A stretch of DNA of 64,000 nt from Papilionanthe hookeriana x Papilionanthe teres (lineage: Eukaryota > Streptophyta > Magnoliopsida > Asparagales > Orchidaceae), in assembly GCA_022702705.1 (NCBI GenBank), contig CM040430.1, forward strand, positions 12,119,324-12,183,323, written 5' to 3'. Below are positions 54,380 through 64,000 of the stretch, one piece after another; the stretch's first letter is position 1; the number at the start of each line of letters is the position of its first letter. A program made the position numbers and the translations under genes. Under the pieces are notes generated by a model that saw only the letters and a program-made list of their open reading frames with translations, searched no databases and was not told the DNA's origin.

Positions 54380-55960
54380 ATATTATATGTATAGAATTGT
54401 AATTGTTTATGTTGTGGATGCTACGCAAGTATACGTATCGTATCAAGTAATACGGGGCTCTAGTGGAGTCCTCGGTTATCGATCCCACGAGGAATAGAAA
54501 ATTAAATAACCAACTAATTTTAAAATAATAATAATAATAATTTTAAAATAGTATACGAAAATTTGGAATTCTAAATTTAAGCGCAATAAAGTAAACTAAG
54601 TATTTTAATTAGGTAACTTAACTAAGTAGAAAATTAATACGTATTGAAAGTGCAGGAAATTAAACTAATTGCTAAATAAGTCTTAACTATTCGAAAAAGT
54701 ATCTTTCCCTTGTTTAGAAATTTAAGTGATTGATGAATTTAAATAGATAATTTTAAGGTATTGTGACAAATAGGAGCATTTCTATTCTTTACCCTTTAGT
54801 CCGAGTGTAAAGAATATTGACTAATCATATGTTTGATTATCGAATCGCGGCTAAGTCGGGAGGATACCGATCGCCACTTCGCAGCTCCCACGTTCCCTCG
54901 CCTAAGGGCTAACATCTACACTTCAGCTCTCAAACAATAGGACCGAATTGAATATTTTAGTCCGTCACACTAAAATGCTCTATTCTACGCCCGATGATAT
55001 TATTTCCTATTTATTCGCACCCTCCTTCCAAGGCTTTTGAATTCCCGAATATCGGATGTAATTTTTACTATAGTTGATAATCAACATATTTTAACAAATC
55101 AAATGGCCAGTTTGAAAGTAAATTAAGTTTTAAGTAAAAATTATCACAATTTATTAATATATATAAAAGTACTTCGTTTTAAGTTCATCAAGTCACTTAA
55201 TTTCATAACGAGGAGAAAGACTAAATTAACTACTCAGAATGCATGGGAACTAAACTAAGCATGGATTTCATTTAAAGTTAAAAACAATAAATATAAATAC
55301 TTATCTCGATTTATCCCCAAGCAGACTCCTCACATTTCCTTTGACTCTTCCTTCCAGTACAGCAAGACTCACTAAAAACTCACTAACTCACTAAAGACTC
55401 ACTAATTACACTAATTAAGACTCTAAAAACTGCTCACACACATAAATAAAAGACTCTTAAGACACAAATTGACACACCCAACACAAAATAACACACTTAG
55501 AAGCTGAATTTTGGCCTCTATATATAGAGGTGAGCAAAGGACCAAGAGGTGTGTAAGCATCCCTTCAAAAAGTGTCCAGGTTCAATGTATCTGCGCCATA
55601 TGAACTAGCTCGCCGTCGGCGACGAACTACCTCGCTGTCGGCGAGGCTTCTGAAGGTCTTCGAACCGCGCTATCTCACTGTTGGCGGGCTCGGGCTCGCC
55701 GTCGGCGAGACAGTTATAAATCCTTCAAAATTTTCTTCCTCGTACCCTCGCCGTCGGCGGGCTCGATCTCGCCGTCGGCGACTCAGCACAAATTGCATTA
55801 TGTTCTTCCTTTTTGCTCCAAATCCGCTCCTTTTTATGATTTTTGCTTTTATCACCTAAATTCTCCATTCCTCGCAACAAAATAAAGAAAATACCTTTCT
55901 TTAAAGTGCAATTTCATCAAAAATAGGTATGAATTTCTTAATAAATTTTTCGATGATCAA
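54380..55960 (-). repeat. LTR of the inverted Athila copy
   Basis: On the minus strand it starts TGATCATCG after the purine tract AAGTTTGGGGGAT, and is about 1.58 kb. It carries six degenerate CGCCGTCGGCGAG motifs (55605-55790), plus the same 'actagagccccgtattacttg' and 'tacgtatacttgcgtag' blocks as the + copy. The 95-codon + frame at 55572 is a shadow of the motif cluster. Confidence 0.85.
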
Positions 55961-55962
55961 AA

Positions 55963-55976
55963 TCCCCCAAACTTAC
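55963..55976 (-). promoter_or_regulatory. Polypurine tract of the inverted Athila copy
   Basis: The minus strand reads AAGTTTGGGGGAT immediately before the LTR start. A polypurine tract is the priming site for plus-strand DNA synthesis. A second, similar tract lies at 56793-56806. Confidence 0.65.
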
Positions 55977-57290
55977 TTATTACTCGTCCTCAAGTAATTT
56001 TAGTACTACATAAAAATAATGAGTTCTATAATAAGATTTTTCAATTTAAATAAACTATGAATTAGATTAATTAATATCATAATAAAGTTAAATAAAAATA
56101 ATTCATGTAATTTAATTAATTTTATAGAAATAAATTATTTAGTTATCGTGTCTAAGATTTCTAGCTTACTTTTCATTTCGAGAATGACTATATTTAAAAG
56201 AATAACTACTTAAGATATTCATATGATAAGAAATTCAAGAAAACACTATTAAGTAAAATTCTAATCCATAAACATAAGTTTGGAAATATCTAAGTTTTTC
56301 ACTTTAGGTTAATTCAAATGAAGCCGATTTTTGATTAAGACCTCTCCACAAGCTTCGCTCATTTTTCTTTTTCTTTTCTCTTTTTTTTTTTTAATGAGGA
56401 TTACTCGTATCCGGAGAGCTCGTTAATAATTTTGAACTTCATTTTCATCTTCCTAAATTTGAAACTTAGAAATATTTCTTAGCTTATATATACTTTATAG
56501 TTTTTACTTCATTGATTTTCAATCTTTTCTTTTTCACTTGAATACTTAAGAATTTTAATTTTAGAATATAGTTTTCCTTACTAAAAATAGTTTACTATAT
56601 TCTTATTCCCTTTAACCAAATATTTTATTCTATTTAATTAATTAAAGCACTAGAAATATTTCATTTAACCTTTTATAATAATTAAATAAAATAATTCATA
56701 TTAATTAAATTGAAAAATTTGCTATAAAAATCATTTTATAATAATTTGAAAATAGAAATTGAGAACAAGTTAATAACTAAATTTGTATTTTACTCCCCCC
56801 AAACTTAAATTTTTATATCTACTCTAAATAATGAAAAAGGGAAAGTAAATAAATCATACATTTGAAGTTTAGGTATTTCTTTTTCTTTGAAATTTTTGCG
56901 AGGCTTTTTCATTTTTCATTGAACTCGTACTGTTAGTATTCTTCATATATATATAACAATTTAAAGAAAATGCAGGGATAAAATCTGAGATAGGTATTAA
57001 ATACAACAATTAAAATTAACTCTACACTACACATATGAATTACTAACATATTAAAAACATTGAACTAACATATTAACAATTTTAAAAACTTAAAACAATA
57101 CAGAATAAAATAAAAACATACTAAAGAAAACTAACATCCTATTTAACATGAAAACAAATGCAATTAACTAACACAAAAAACAATAACTAAACTATTATCA
57201 CAATTCAAGCAAATAATCTAACAAACATCCAATGTCTCACAACATAAAGTACTGAATATTACAAACATATAAAAGTTTCCAAAATAACTT
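55977..57290 (-). other. Non-coding AT-rich 3' region of the inverted Athila copy
   Basis: No open frame of note. It holds a second G-run (minus strand AAGTTTGGGGGGAG, 56793-56806) that could act as an internal polypurine tract, and a T-run at about 56382. Such long non-coding 3' regions are usual for Athila. Confidence 0.55.
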
Positions 57291-57399
57291 AACATCAAAC
57301 AAACAAAACAAATAAAGTCCTAATCTTCTATATTGAAGTCCCAAACTATATTGTCATCCCCTCCTCGATCTGCAGGCCGAGAAGACCGAGCGGGATGAT

Positions 57400-58506
57400 A
57401 CCGAGTATACCAGGGCATTCCGGAAAGATGACATCTAAATCTCCACTCCCGTAGTGACGTTCGGCTTCATGATATGCTATCTCGTACTCCGAATGTCTCT
57501 GCAGTACTCACTATCATAATCATGTCTCTTCTCCGGATTATCAATCCTTTGATCAAAATGATCAAATCTTCTCCCCATTGTCTCTCCAAACTGCTCAAAA
57601 CTCCTCCTATGCAGTGTCAGCTCATTCATCAGATCTTGTAGGGTAGGGGTGGTAGGCTCAGGAGGTTCATATCTAGTAGAGGGTATATCTCTACTTGACT
57701 GAGTGAAATAATTTCTCACTCCTGATCTCCACCCTTCATGAGACTCATATTTCTTAATATTGGCCGTTGTGAGTGGGTTCATGGGTTCTATCCACTCCTC
57801 ATCATTTGCTGCCTCAACTCCAGAGAGTTGGCGGATTGCATAAATCAACCCGAGATGTCCCAATCCCCTCCACTTTCATTTCAAGCGAGTGGCTAAGATA
57901 TTTCTATAGATGACACTTCCAATGTTTATACTTCATTGTTCCGAATACGAAATTCGGAATCGCTCTATCCTCGTTACCTCACCGTGGTGGTATGTAGGTA
58001 ACAAAGTAGAACAAATAAAATAGTGCCATGCTTTAGAATTTGCATTTAACTTAGAAAGAGGAAAATTCACTCTTTCCCGTCGCTTTATCTTCCAAACTCC
58101 GAGTCCCGTCGGTAAGAAAATTTATCACATCTTCTAGAGGTTACGGCATAGTTCCAAATGTTTCGTACTCATTTGGACCGTCCCGAACTTCATAGAAGGC
58201 GTTAATTCTAGCAACAGCTGAAGTCAACCATAAATCCACGTACCTTTACTCGGTGCGTCCTCTACAGACGATCGAGTTAGAATAAAATTCCTTTACTATT
58301 TCCACAAGCAATCTATTGGTGATGTAGCAGAGATTCTCCCAACCTCGTTCTTTAATGATCCGCTCAACTTCGCCTCCCGGATTCTTAAAAACTCGATTCG
58401 CAATGCACTTTCTTGCTTGAATGTTTTGAAAATACCGATTTTGTGCTCGTGCATTGACAAATCGGTCAGTATCGTAATCTACTTGTCTTTTCTGTCGCGG
58501 AGCCAT
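57400..58506 (-). pseudogene. Athila ORF3 of the inverted copy
   Basis: On the minus strand it starts MAPRQKRQVDYDTDRFVNAR and continues IIKERGWENLCYITNRLLVEIVKEFY, parallel to the + copy's RRWEVFCYTTSAVVIPVVKEFYSN. A stop near 58246 and further breaks follow. The C-terminal part (57863 down to 57477) reads GLIYAIRQLSGVEAANDEEW, then a region with FGETMGRRFDHFDQRI, the family's charged/coiled tail. The gene is diverged and inactive. Confidence 0.7.
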
Positions 58507-58859
58507 TTTTCGATCGATCTATGAAATTCACAAAAATCGTCACCAAACTTCCTAATATTACTAAGGAGGCTTCCTACAACATCTAAGATCAAATTAAAAA
58601 AATTTTTATGGATTTCTACCGAGTAATTCTTCCACATTTAGGATTTTTCAAAATTTTTCAATGTGGAGAAAATACATGATTAAAATAAAAAATTTTTGCA
58701 TAGGAGTGAAGCACTTACCAAGAGAAGATGAAATCCGGTGTTTTTTAGTGATGAAATCGCCTCTAAATCCAAAATTTCGTGAGCCCTAGGGTAGTTTTTG
58801 CGAAAATGAGAGGTTGGGGATGATGAATAGTGTTTTTGACCGGTCATTTTAAGTGTTTT

Positions 58860-59032
58860 TCGCGACCTCGCTGTCAGCGAGATTTTTCTCGCCGTCGGCG
58901 AGTTAATATTTTTCGGAACAAAAAACTCTCGGGAAAAATCCGCTGTCGGCGAGAAATTTTGCTCTATTCTTCGCTGTCAGCGAGATCGATCTCGCTGTCG
59001 GCGGGATTTTTCTCGCCGTCAGCGAGATTCCA
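58860..59032. repeat. CpG-rich motif cluster upstream of ORF3 (inverted copy)
   Basis: Six degenerate copies of CTCGCTGTCGGCGAG / CTCGCCGTCAGCGAG lie in 170 bp, equivalent in position to 53520-53640 in the + copy. Confidence 0.8.
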
Positions 59033-59202
59033 AAAAATTTAATTTCCGAAATTCGTCACTCATTTTCGTCCTTGATTTGCCTTATATTATATTTCCGATC
59101 ACATCATTCATTAATTTAATATGAAGATTAGCTACTTATACACAAACAAATTCACACAACACAACAAATTAACTTTAATATTGAAATCCATGAGATGTTG
59201 TT

Positions 59203-59223
59203 GACCTCATTTTTGATGAGGTC
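59203..59223. repeat. Perfect 8-bp-stem hairpin at the element border
   Basis: GACCTCAT, loop TTTTG, ATGAGGTC, starting 7 bp inside the presumed left end of the long element. Confidence 0.7.
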
Positions 59224-61568
59224 TTCTCTTCTTCTCTTTAGTACTTAGGATCTAGCCTTAGGCTTTTCCTTTGACTGTCCTAGAGGATTAGAATTAGGAC
59301 CCACCACTTAGAAATTCAAACCACTTCTTAACTCCCTGCAAACCCCACAAACTTGATTGTAGACCCCTAATCACCTAGAGGGTTGAAATCAAATGTGGAA
59401 GTTTAAAGGACGAGTTCCTATAGGACTCTTTGGCCTTAGGACTACCCTGGGTGGCCTAGTCCAGTGAAGGGGCCGACTTACACACACACTACACCTATAC
59501 ACTACATTTTCACACACACCTCCTAAAACCACACCCATACCCAATTTGACCTCCCGACTCATGCAGGTGGTTCACATGGATGGTCTTTAACCCCTAAGCC
59601 CTCGCTAGAGGGTTAGGAACAACATAGATGAATGCCTCAAATGAGTCCTCTCATGGCTCATATTGGCTTAACATGGCTTCATGGCTCAACCAAAATGATT
59701 TCATTCCACTTACATTTACCCAATCTTCAATTTTCCAAATTTTTAATTTTTGACCCCGGGAACCCTACACCCGCCTAACCTACCCAAAGCCCTTGAAATT
59801 ACCCAAATTTTTCAAAATCTCTAAATCACCCAAAATTCCTCAAAACCAATCCCAAACATTCCCACATTACTCAAATTGATCATTCATAGCCAAAAATACC
59901 AAAAATTCCAAAAATACCTCCCAATACCCTCCAAATACCCAAAATGCCCCTCTTAGCCAAAAAATCCAAAAATTCAGAAAATTCCCAGAAAATTCCAGAA
60001 AATCTCAAATATTTCCAATTTCATTTGTTTAACTACACCATGGGCCAATTTTGTCAATTTACCCCACTTTTGTCAAAATCCCCAATTTGACCCATTTTAA
60101 CCCAAAGTGAACCCAATGTCAAACCAAACCTACCCAATTGACCCAAATTCTGGTCCAATTCAATTCTAAACTTTAATTCAACATCCCCAACACCAATCTA
60201 GACCAAATCCAAGCCCAATTTGATTGACATTTGAATCCAATTTCACTTTTGACCTTAAAGCCCAATTTGGACCCATGACCCAAACTTAGCTCAAACTCAC
60301 CCAATTCAACTCCAATTAACCCCAAATCTTTTCTAAACCTTCCCTAACATCCCCACAAACAAAACACTAACATGATTTGCCCAAAATTTAGACCCAAACG
60401 CCACTCAAATTCAACCCAAAGCTAAAAGACCCAATTTTGACCTAAACCCAAACCTAACCCAAATAAGCTCAAACCCCAAAATCAAAACCCAACCAAAGCC
60501 AAAACCTCTTTGAAACATTCCCATAAACATTTCCCAACATTAATTTTACATCAATTTCAACTCTAGCCCAACATTGGGCCAAGTTAGCCCAATTTGACCT
60601 ACATTGGCCCATTTACCAAAGAGACCCAAATCCAACCCAAATCAAACCCAAACCACCTCAAGTTTGTTTCAAACCACTCATGACATATCCCTAAACCAAA
60701 CCCAACAATTATTTGGCCCAAACTTCTACAAAATTCCCATCCATGAATTCATTCTTAAACCTAAAGGCCCACTCCCTTAAACCTTCCTAAAAGCCCACTT
60801 CCATCAAATTCAAAAGCCCAAATCAATCTAAAGCCCACATGACTCTTTCCTTCATCACACATTCAATTTAAAATCATTCCTAAAGTCCTAATTTATCAAT
60901 TAAACAATTCCAAATCAAGCCCCATAACAATTTCCATCAAAATGCCAAAATCCACAAAATCCCTTTTTATGAAATCGACCCAATCTTTTCCCAAGCCACA
61001 TGGAGCCATGAAGCCACATGCAAGCCATTGGCAAGCCATGAGGATCTCTAAGTTGTCAACCCTCCTTAAATGGCAAAAGGAGGAGGTCCTTTAAGCACCT
61101 CCTAAAAGTCATTAACCTTAAGCATGTTTCACCTTAACCCGAATTTAATCCAAATATATTTGGATAAGGACTTCTCCATGCCAAACCAGCTGATTCCTTT
61201 GACTCCCCACAACACCCAAAGCCACCTTGAAGGGTGAACCAAGCCCAAAATGATGGGTTGACCCAAATAAAGCCAAAATTAGCCTTCCCCCATGCCATTT
61301 TAATCCAAACACTTTACACATGTCCAAGCCCGATCGCCTTCACCAACTTCAAGCCCCGGACCCCCGACCTCGAGGGTGACCCATGCCTCGTCGGCCACCA
61401 CACAGGCCGCCGGAAAACGCCATGGCCGAGACATGGGGAGGAGCCAAACTTTGGAATTCCACCTTGTCGAGTTGCCCCATGCCCAATGGCCACCATGGCT
61501 GTTCTTCCCTTGACCTAAGCAGCTGATCCCAAGCCTTAAACCCCCCTGGGAAGCCCTCCAGCCATGCC

Positions 61569-61576
61569 TATTTAAA
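61569..61576 (+). promoter_or_regulatory. TATA-like box in the putative long LTR
   Basis: 'catgcctatttaaacaccacc' is followed by a CT-rich stretch and 'gccatgg', as in many plant LTR promoters. There is no independent support. Confidence 0.35.
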
Positions 61577-62899
61577 CACCACCTCCTCTCAGCCATGGAA
61601 GGTGCTGAATCAACCTTAAGGAAACTCTGCCAAAATCACTCCAGACTCTCCCCACACCTAGAGCACTTGATCCCCACTGTCAATTTGCCTTAATCCCCAC
61701 TAATTGAGCTCAATTTTGGAGCTCAATTCTCAGGCCAGAACAGGACATTCCCAAATCCTTCACCAAAGTCAAATTAAACTCACCTACACCTGCACAAGGT
61801 CAAGAGGAGAAGTTCCCCGATGAAAGCCCTCTCTCCGAGCCACCCATCCGTTCCGGACTCCAAAGGTTAAAATCGGGCTTGGTCAAATTCATACCTGGAC
61901 AATTCACCAGGCCAGGAGACTTCATCTGGAGCTTGCTTGGACCCAATCAAAGGTGACACAACCCTCAGATCGAAGCCACACTTCTCTGAGCAAATTTATG
62001 GTCTTACTCTTCTTCCCGAGCTTCTGAACATTCTCCATTTTTATTGAGTCAATTTCATGCCACATAAACCGTATGGATGTGTTCGTCTTCTCGAGACGAA
62101 TCCATAGAGCATAAGAACGTTTAATTTGGTCAAGTATCGGGCGAGATCTTAAGCCTAGAAGATGGACGGTTCTCGGGCTAGGAGGCTTGGGGACGATGAA
62201 CGGATGCCGTTCATTCAATACACGTGCGGATGGACGGCTCAGATTAGGTCGGACCAGCGGATGATACGCGGAAGGCGGGACCCGGGCTGCTGACTCAAGT
62301 GGCGGCTTCGAATGGGAGCGCGCCGCGTGGTCGTTCGGAGATGCCGAGGATGACAGGGTGCTGCGCTGGATAAGTAGGAAAATAGGCATTTTCTTATTTA
62401 TTTAATTCCCTACACTTCAAAAATACATAACTTTGTCTAGAAAAATTAGAAAAATAAAATAAAAATACCCTCTTGCTCAGTGAATAGAGGAGAATAATGT
62501 GGAAAAGAAATCATTTAGTTTCATTGAGTATTTGATTTTTAATAATTTATTTACTCTCTGCACTATTTCAATTCTCCATGCATGTATACAATTCACCATG
62601 GCATGAGACCATAGGGCTTTCAAGCCTCCGAATTTGGGAACATTCCCCGAATTTTCTAAAGTCAGAGGCTATCTCTATGAAGAGTTATTGATTTTTCAAT
62701 TCTAGGTCACTATTTTGAGTATTTTAATTCCAATAATTAGCATGTTGTGAAATAAATCCTCGGAAAATTTGGTGATGTATCTTGTGACCAGAGAACTCTA
62801 GGAAAAATAAGTTTTGAATTAATCCACTTGAAATAACCCTAATTGGCTTAAACACCCAAAATGGAGCTTTAATTAATTAGAGCTAATCATACATCAAAT

Positions 62900-63700
62900 T
62901 GAATTGAAATCAATTCTCCACTGACCTTTAGGATTAGAGGAACCCACCATAAAAGTTTGAAGTCAATTGGACTTGGTTAGCCCTACCAAATGGGTTGATT
63001 AAGCCATTTAGCCAACTTAAACTTTGAAAATTCATAACTTTCAAAATACTTTTCAAAAATTCACCAAATTGGTTTTGGAGCCTCTCTGATATCAAGGGAA
63101 TTTAAGAAAATTAAAATTGTAATTTTCTAAAAAAGTTGATTTTTTGCATTATTTTAATATTTTTAATAATTAAAAAATAATAAAAATCACAAAAATAATA
63201 AAATTCACCAAAATGTCACATTTTGAATTTTAATCATTTAGGAACAAACCCCATATTTTTCTTAGGTCTCTATGATGAGATATTAAATTTTAGAGCCCTA
63301 AGGTAATTTTAAAATTAAAAAAATGTATTTTTTAGCATTTCCACTAAAATAATTCTAATAAATCAAGGAAAAATCAGAAAATTATAAAAAGTGGTCCTTT
63401 AGTTTCCTTGATATCAGAGAGATTTTTGAAAAATATAAAATTCATTTTTCAATCTTTATTTTATTTTTAAATTAATTAATACTCCAAAACTCAAAATAAT
63501 TATAATAAAAATAATATAATTCAAAAAATCACCAAAATTGGTCCAAGTGGTCCTCTGATCATTAGGAATGTCCCATAATTTTCTTAAGGACAGAAACTTT
63601 CCCTTGGTCATGTTGTTGAATTTTCCTTGAAAATCCTTATCTTCCACAAAAAATAATTATATAAATAAATTAAATACAGAAAAATCACATTTTCTCCCCT
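62900..63700. repeat. Very degenerate tandem phrases
   Basis: 'aattcaccaaattggttttggagcctctctgatatcaagg' (about 63058) echoes at about 63390 ('gtggtcctttagtttccttgatatcag') and about 63525 ('tcaccaaaattggtccaagtggtcctctgatcatt'). The spacing is irregular. Confidence 0.35.
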
Positions 63701-64000
63701 AATGTCTTGATTGACATATGAGTGAAGCCACATAAAAATTTCAAATTCATTTAAGCTCAATTTAGTGAGTTATGAAATTAGTAAGTTTAAAGGGCAAAAT
63801 AGTAATTAAAATTTTAACCTATAATTAAAAATTTTAGGTTTAATTAAAAGGGTGGGTAAAATGTTTGATACTAATTTGATTTTGGATGTTTGAAACTTAG
63901 GTAATTAAAGGATAGAAACCTACCAAATAATTTGAAGGTAATCAAAATAAACCTTAATTAAATAATTAATTAAATTTGGAAGAATAATGAAAAATTGGAA

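Larger units (their letters stand above)
54316..59190 (-). mobile_element. Inverted partial Athila copy: ORF3 - LTR - primer-binding site
   Basis: On the minus strand the order is ORF3 (58506 down to about 57400), AT-rich 3' region with two purine tracts, LTR (55960 down to about 54380), a primer-binding site (54376 down to 54352), and a leader with 'aatatcataat' as in the + copy. ORF3 followed by LTR followed by primer-binding site cannot come from one simple insertion. It implies recombination between tandem copies or a one-LTR circle. Gag and pol are absent. Confidence 0.8.
59196..64000. other. Long non-coding region, putative part of a giant LTR element
   Basis: The Athila sequence ends abruptly near 59.19 kb. 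The new sequence opens TGTTGTTGACCTC with an 8-bp-stem hairpin. 59.3-61.1 kb is strikingly G-poor on the + strand and full of 'acccaa'. 61.1-62.4 kb is GC-richer with a TATA-like TATTTAAA at 61569-61576. 62.4-64.0 kb is AT-rich with recurring 'tcaccaaa.ttggt' and 'ctctgat.tca' phrases. No protein domain is seen. This layout suits a very long LTR or leader of a Tat/Ogre-like or LARD element on the + strand that leaves the window. The assignment is inference only. Confidence 0.35.

Noticed and set aside
55572..55859. 95-codon Arg-rich + frame
   Set aside because: It is produced by the repeated CGCCGTCGGCGAG motif inside the inverted Athila LTR.
61234..62389. Open frames on both strands in the GC-richer 61-62.4 kb block
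   Set aside because: Mutually overlapping frames on opposite strands and no domain. Treated as part of the long non-coding element.
1..64000. CRISPR array, operon, bacterial-type regulatory system
   Set aside because: No regularly spaced repeats of that kind. Introns, LTR elements and MIR167 establish a plant nuclear sequence.

Overview
This is a repeat-rich, AT-rich nuclear plant window, most likely from a eudicot. The evidence is a split protein-kinase gene with canonical GT-AG introns, a MIR167 microRNA gene, and several plant-type transposon lineages: Athila-type Ty3/gypsy, Ty1/copia, an RNase H-bearing L1 LINE, hAT, an Au-like SINE and a tRNA-derived SINE. I cannot name the species. Nothing bacterial or phage-like was seen.

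Left part (1-9.3 kb). No host exon was recognised. At 3132-4355 sits a small DNA-transposon-like unit with imperfect terminal inverted repeats and a 6-bp target duplication. It carries a GC-rich, frameshifted piece of a subtilisin-like protease gene. At 6.12-9.29 kb lies a decayed Ty3/gypsy element whose reverse-transcriptase core is deleted.

Kinase gene (10.1-21.13 kb, + strand). Five exons with intact frame and clean splice sites encode the last ~364 residues of a Raf-like/LRR-type kinase of the Arabidopsis At1g04210 kind. One intron is exactly 8.0 kb and holds an antisense hAT transposase relic, an Au-like SINE with a 16-bp target duplication, and hAT-like MITE debris. The N-terminal (LRR) exons were not found, so they lie left of the window or are lost.

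Nested transposons (21.1-37.3 kb). This part holds a gypsy element with a 5'-truncated L1 LINE inside it (10-bp target duplication, poly(A)), then a Ty1/copia deletion derivative with an exact 5-bp target duplication. On either side of the copia element are two paralogous segments. One gained a tRNA-type SINE, the other a ~0.7-kb hAT-like element, and the partner copy serves as the empty site in each case.

MIR167 (about 38.4-40.2 kb, + strand). A TATA box and an auxin-response core precede a transcript with a clear miR167/miR167* hairpin at 39.26-39.39 kb and a downstream intron. This is the clearest functional RNA gene of the window. miR167 classically represses ARF6 and ARF8.

Right part (41-64 kb). 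A ~2.4-kb near-perfect palindrome (41093-43505) is followed by low-complexity sequence and a long Athila-type element (46.33-54.3 kb: LTR, leader with two primer-binding sites, gag, protease, RT, RNase H, integrase, ORF3). That element joins, tail-inward, an inverted partial copy (LTR with primer-binding site, ORF3). Both carry clusters of a CpG-rich quasi-palindromic motif. From about 59.2 kb to the end is a long G-poor then AT-rich non-coding stretch that looks like part of a giant LTR element running off the window.
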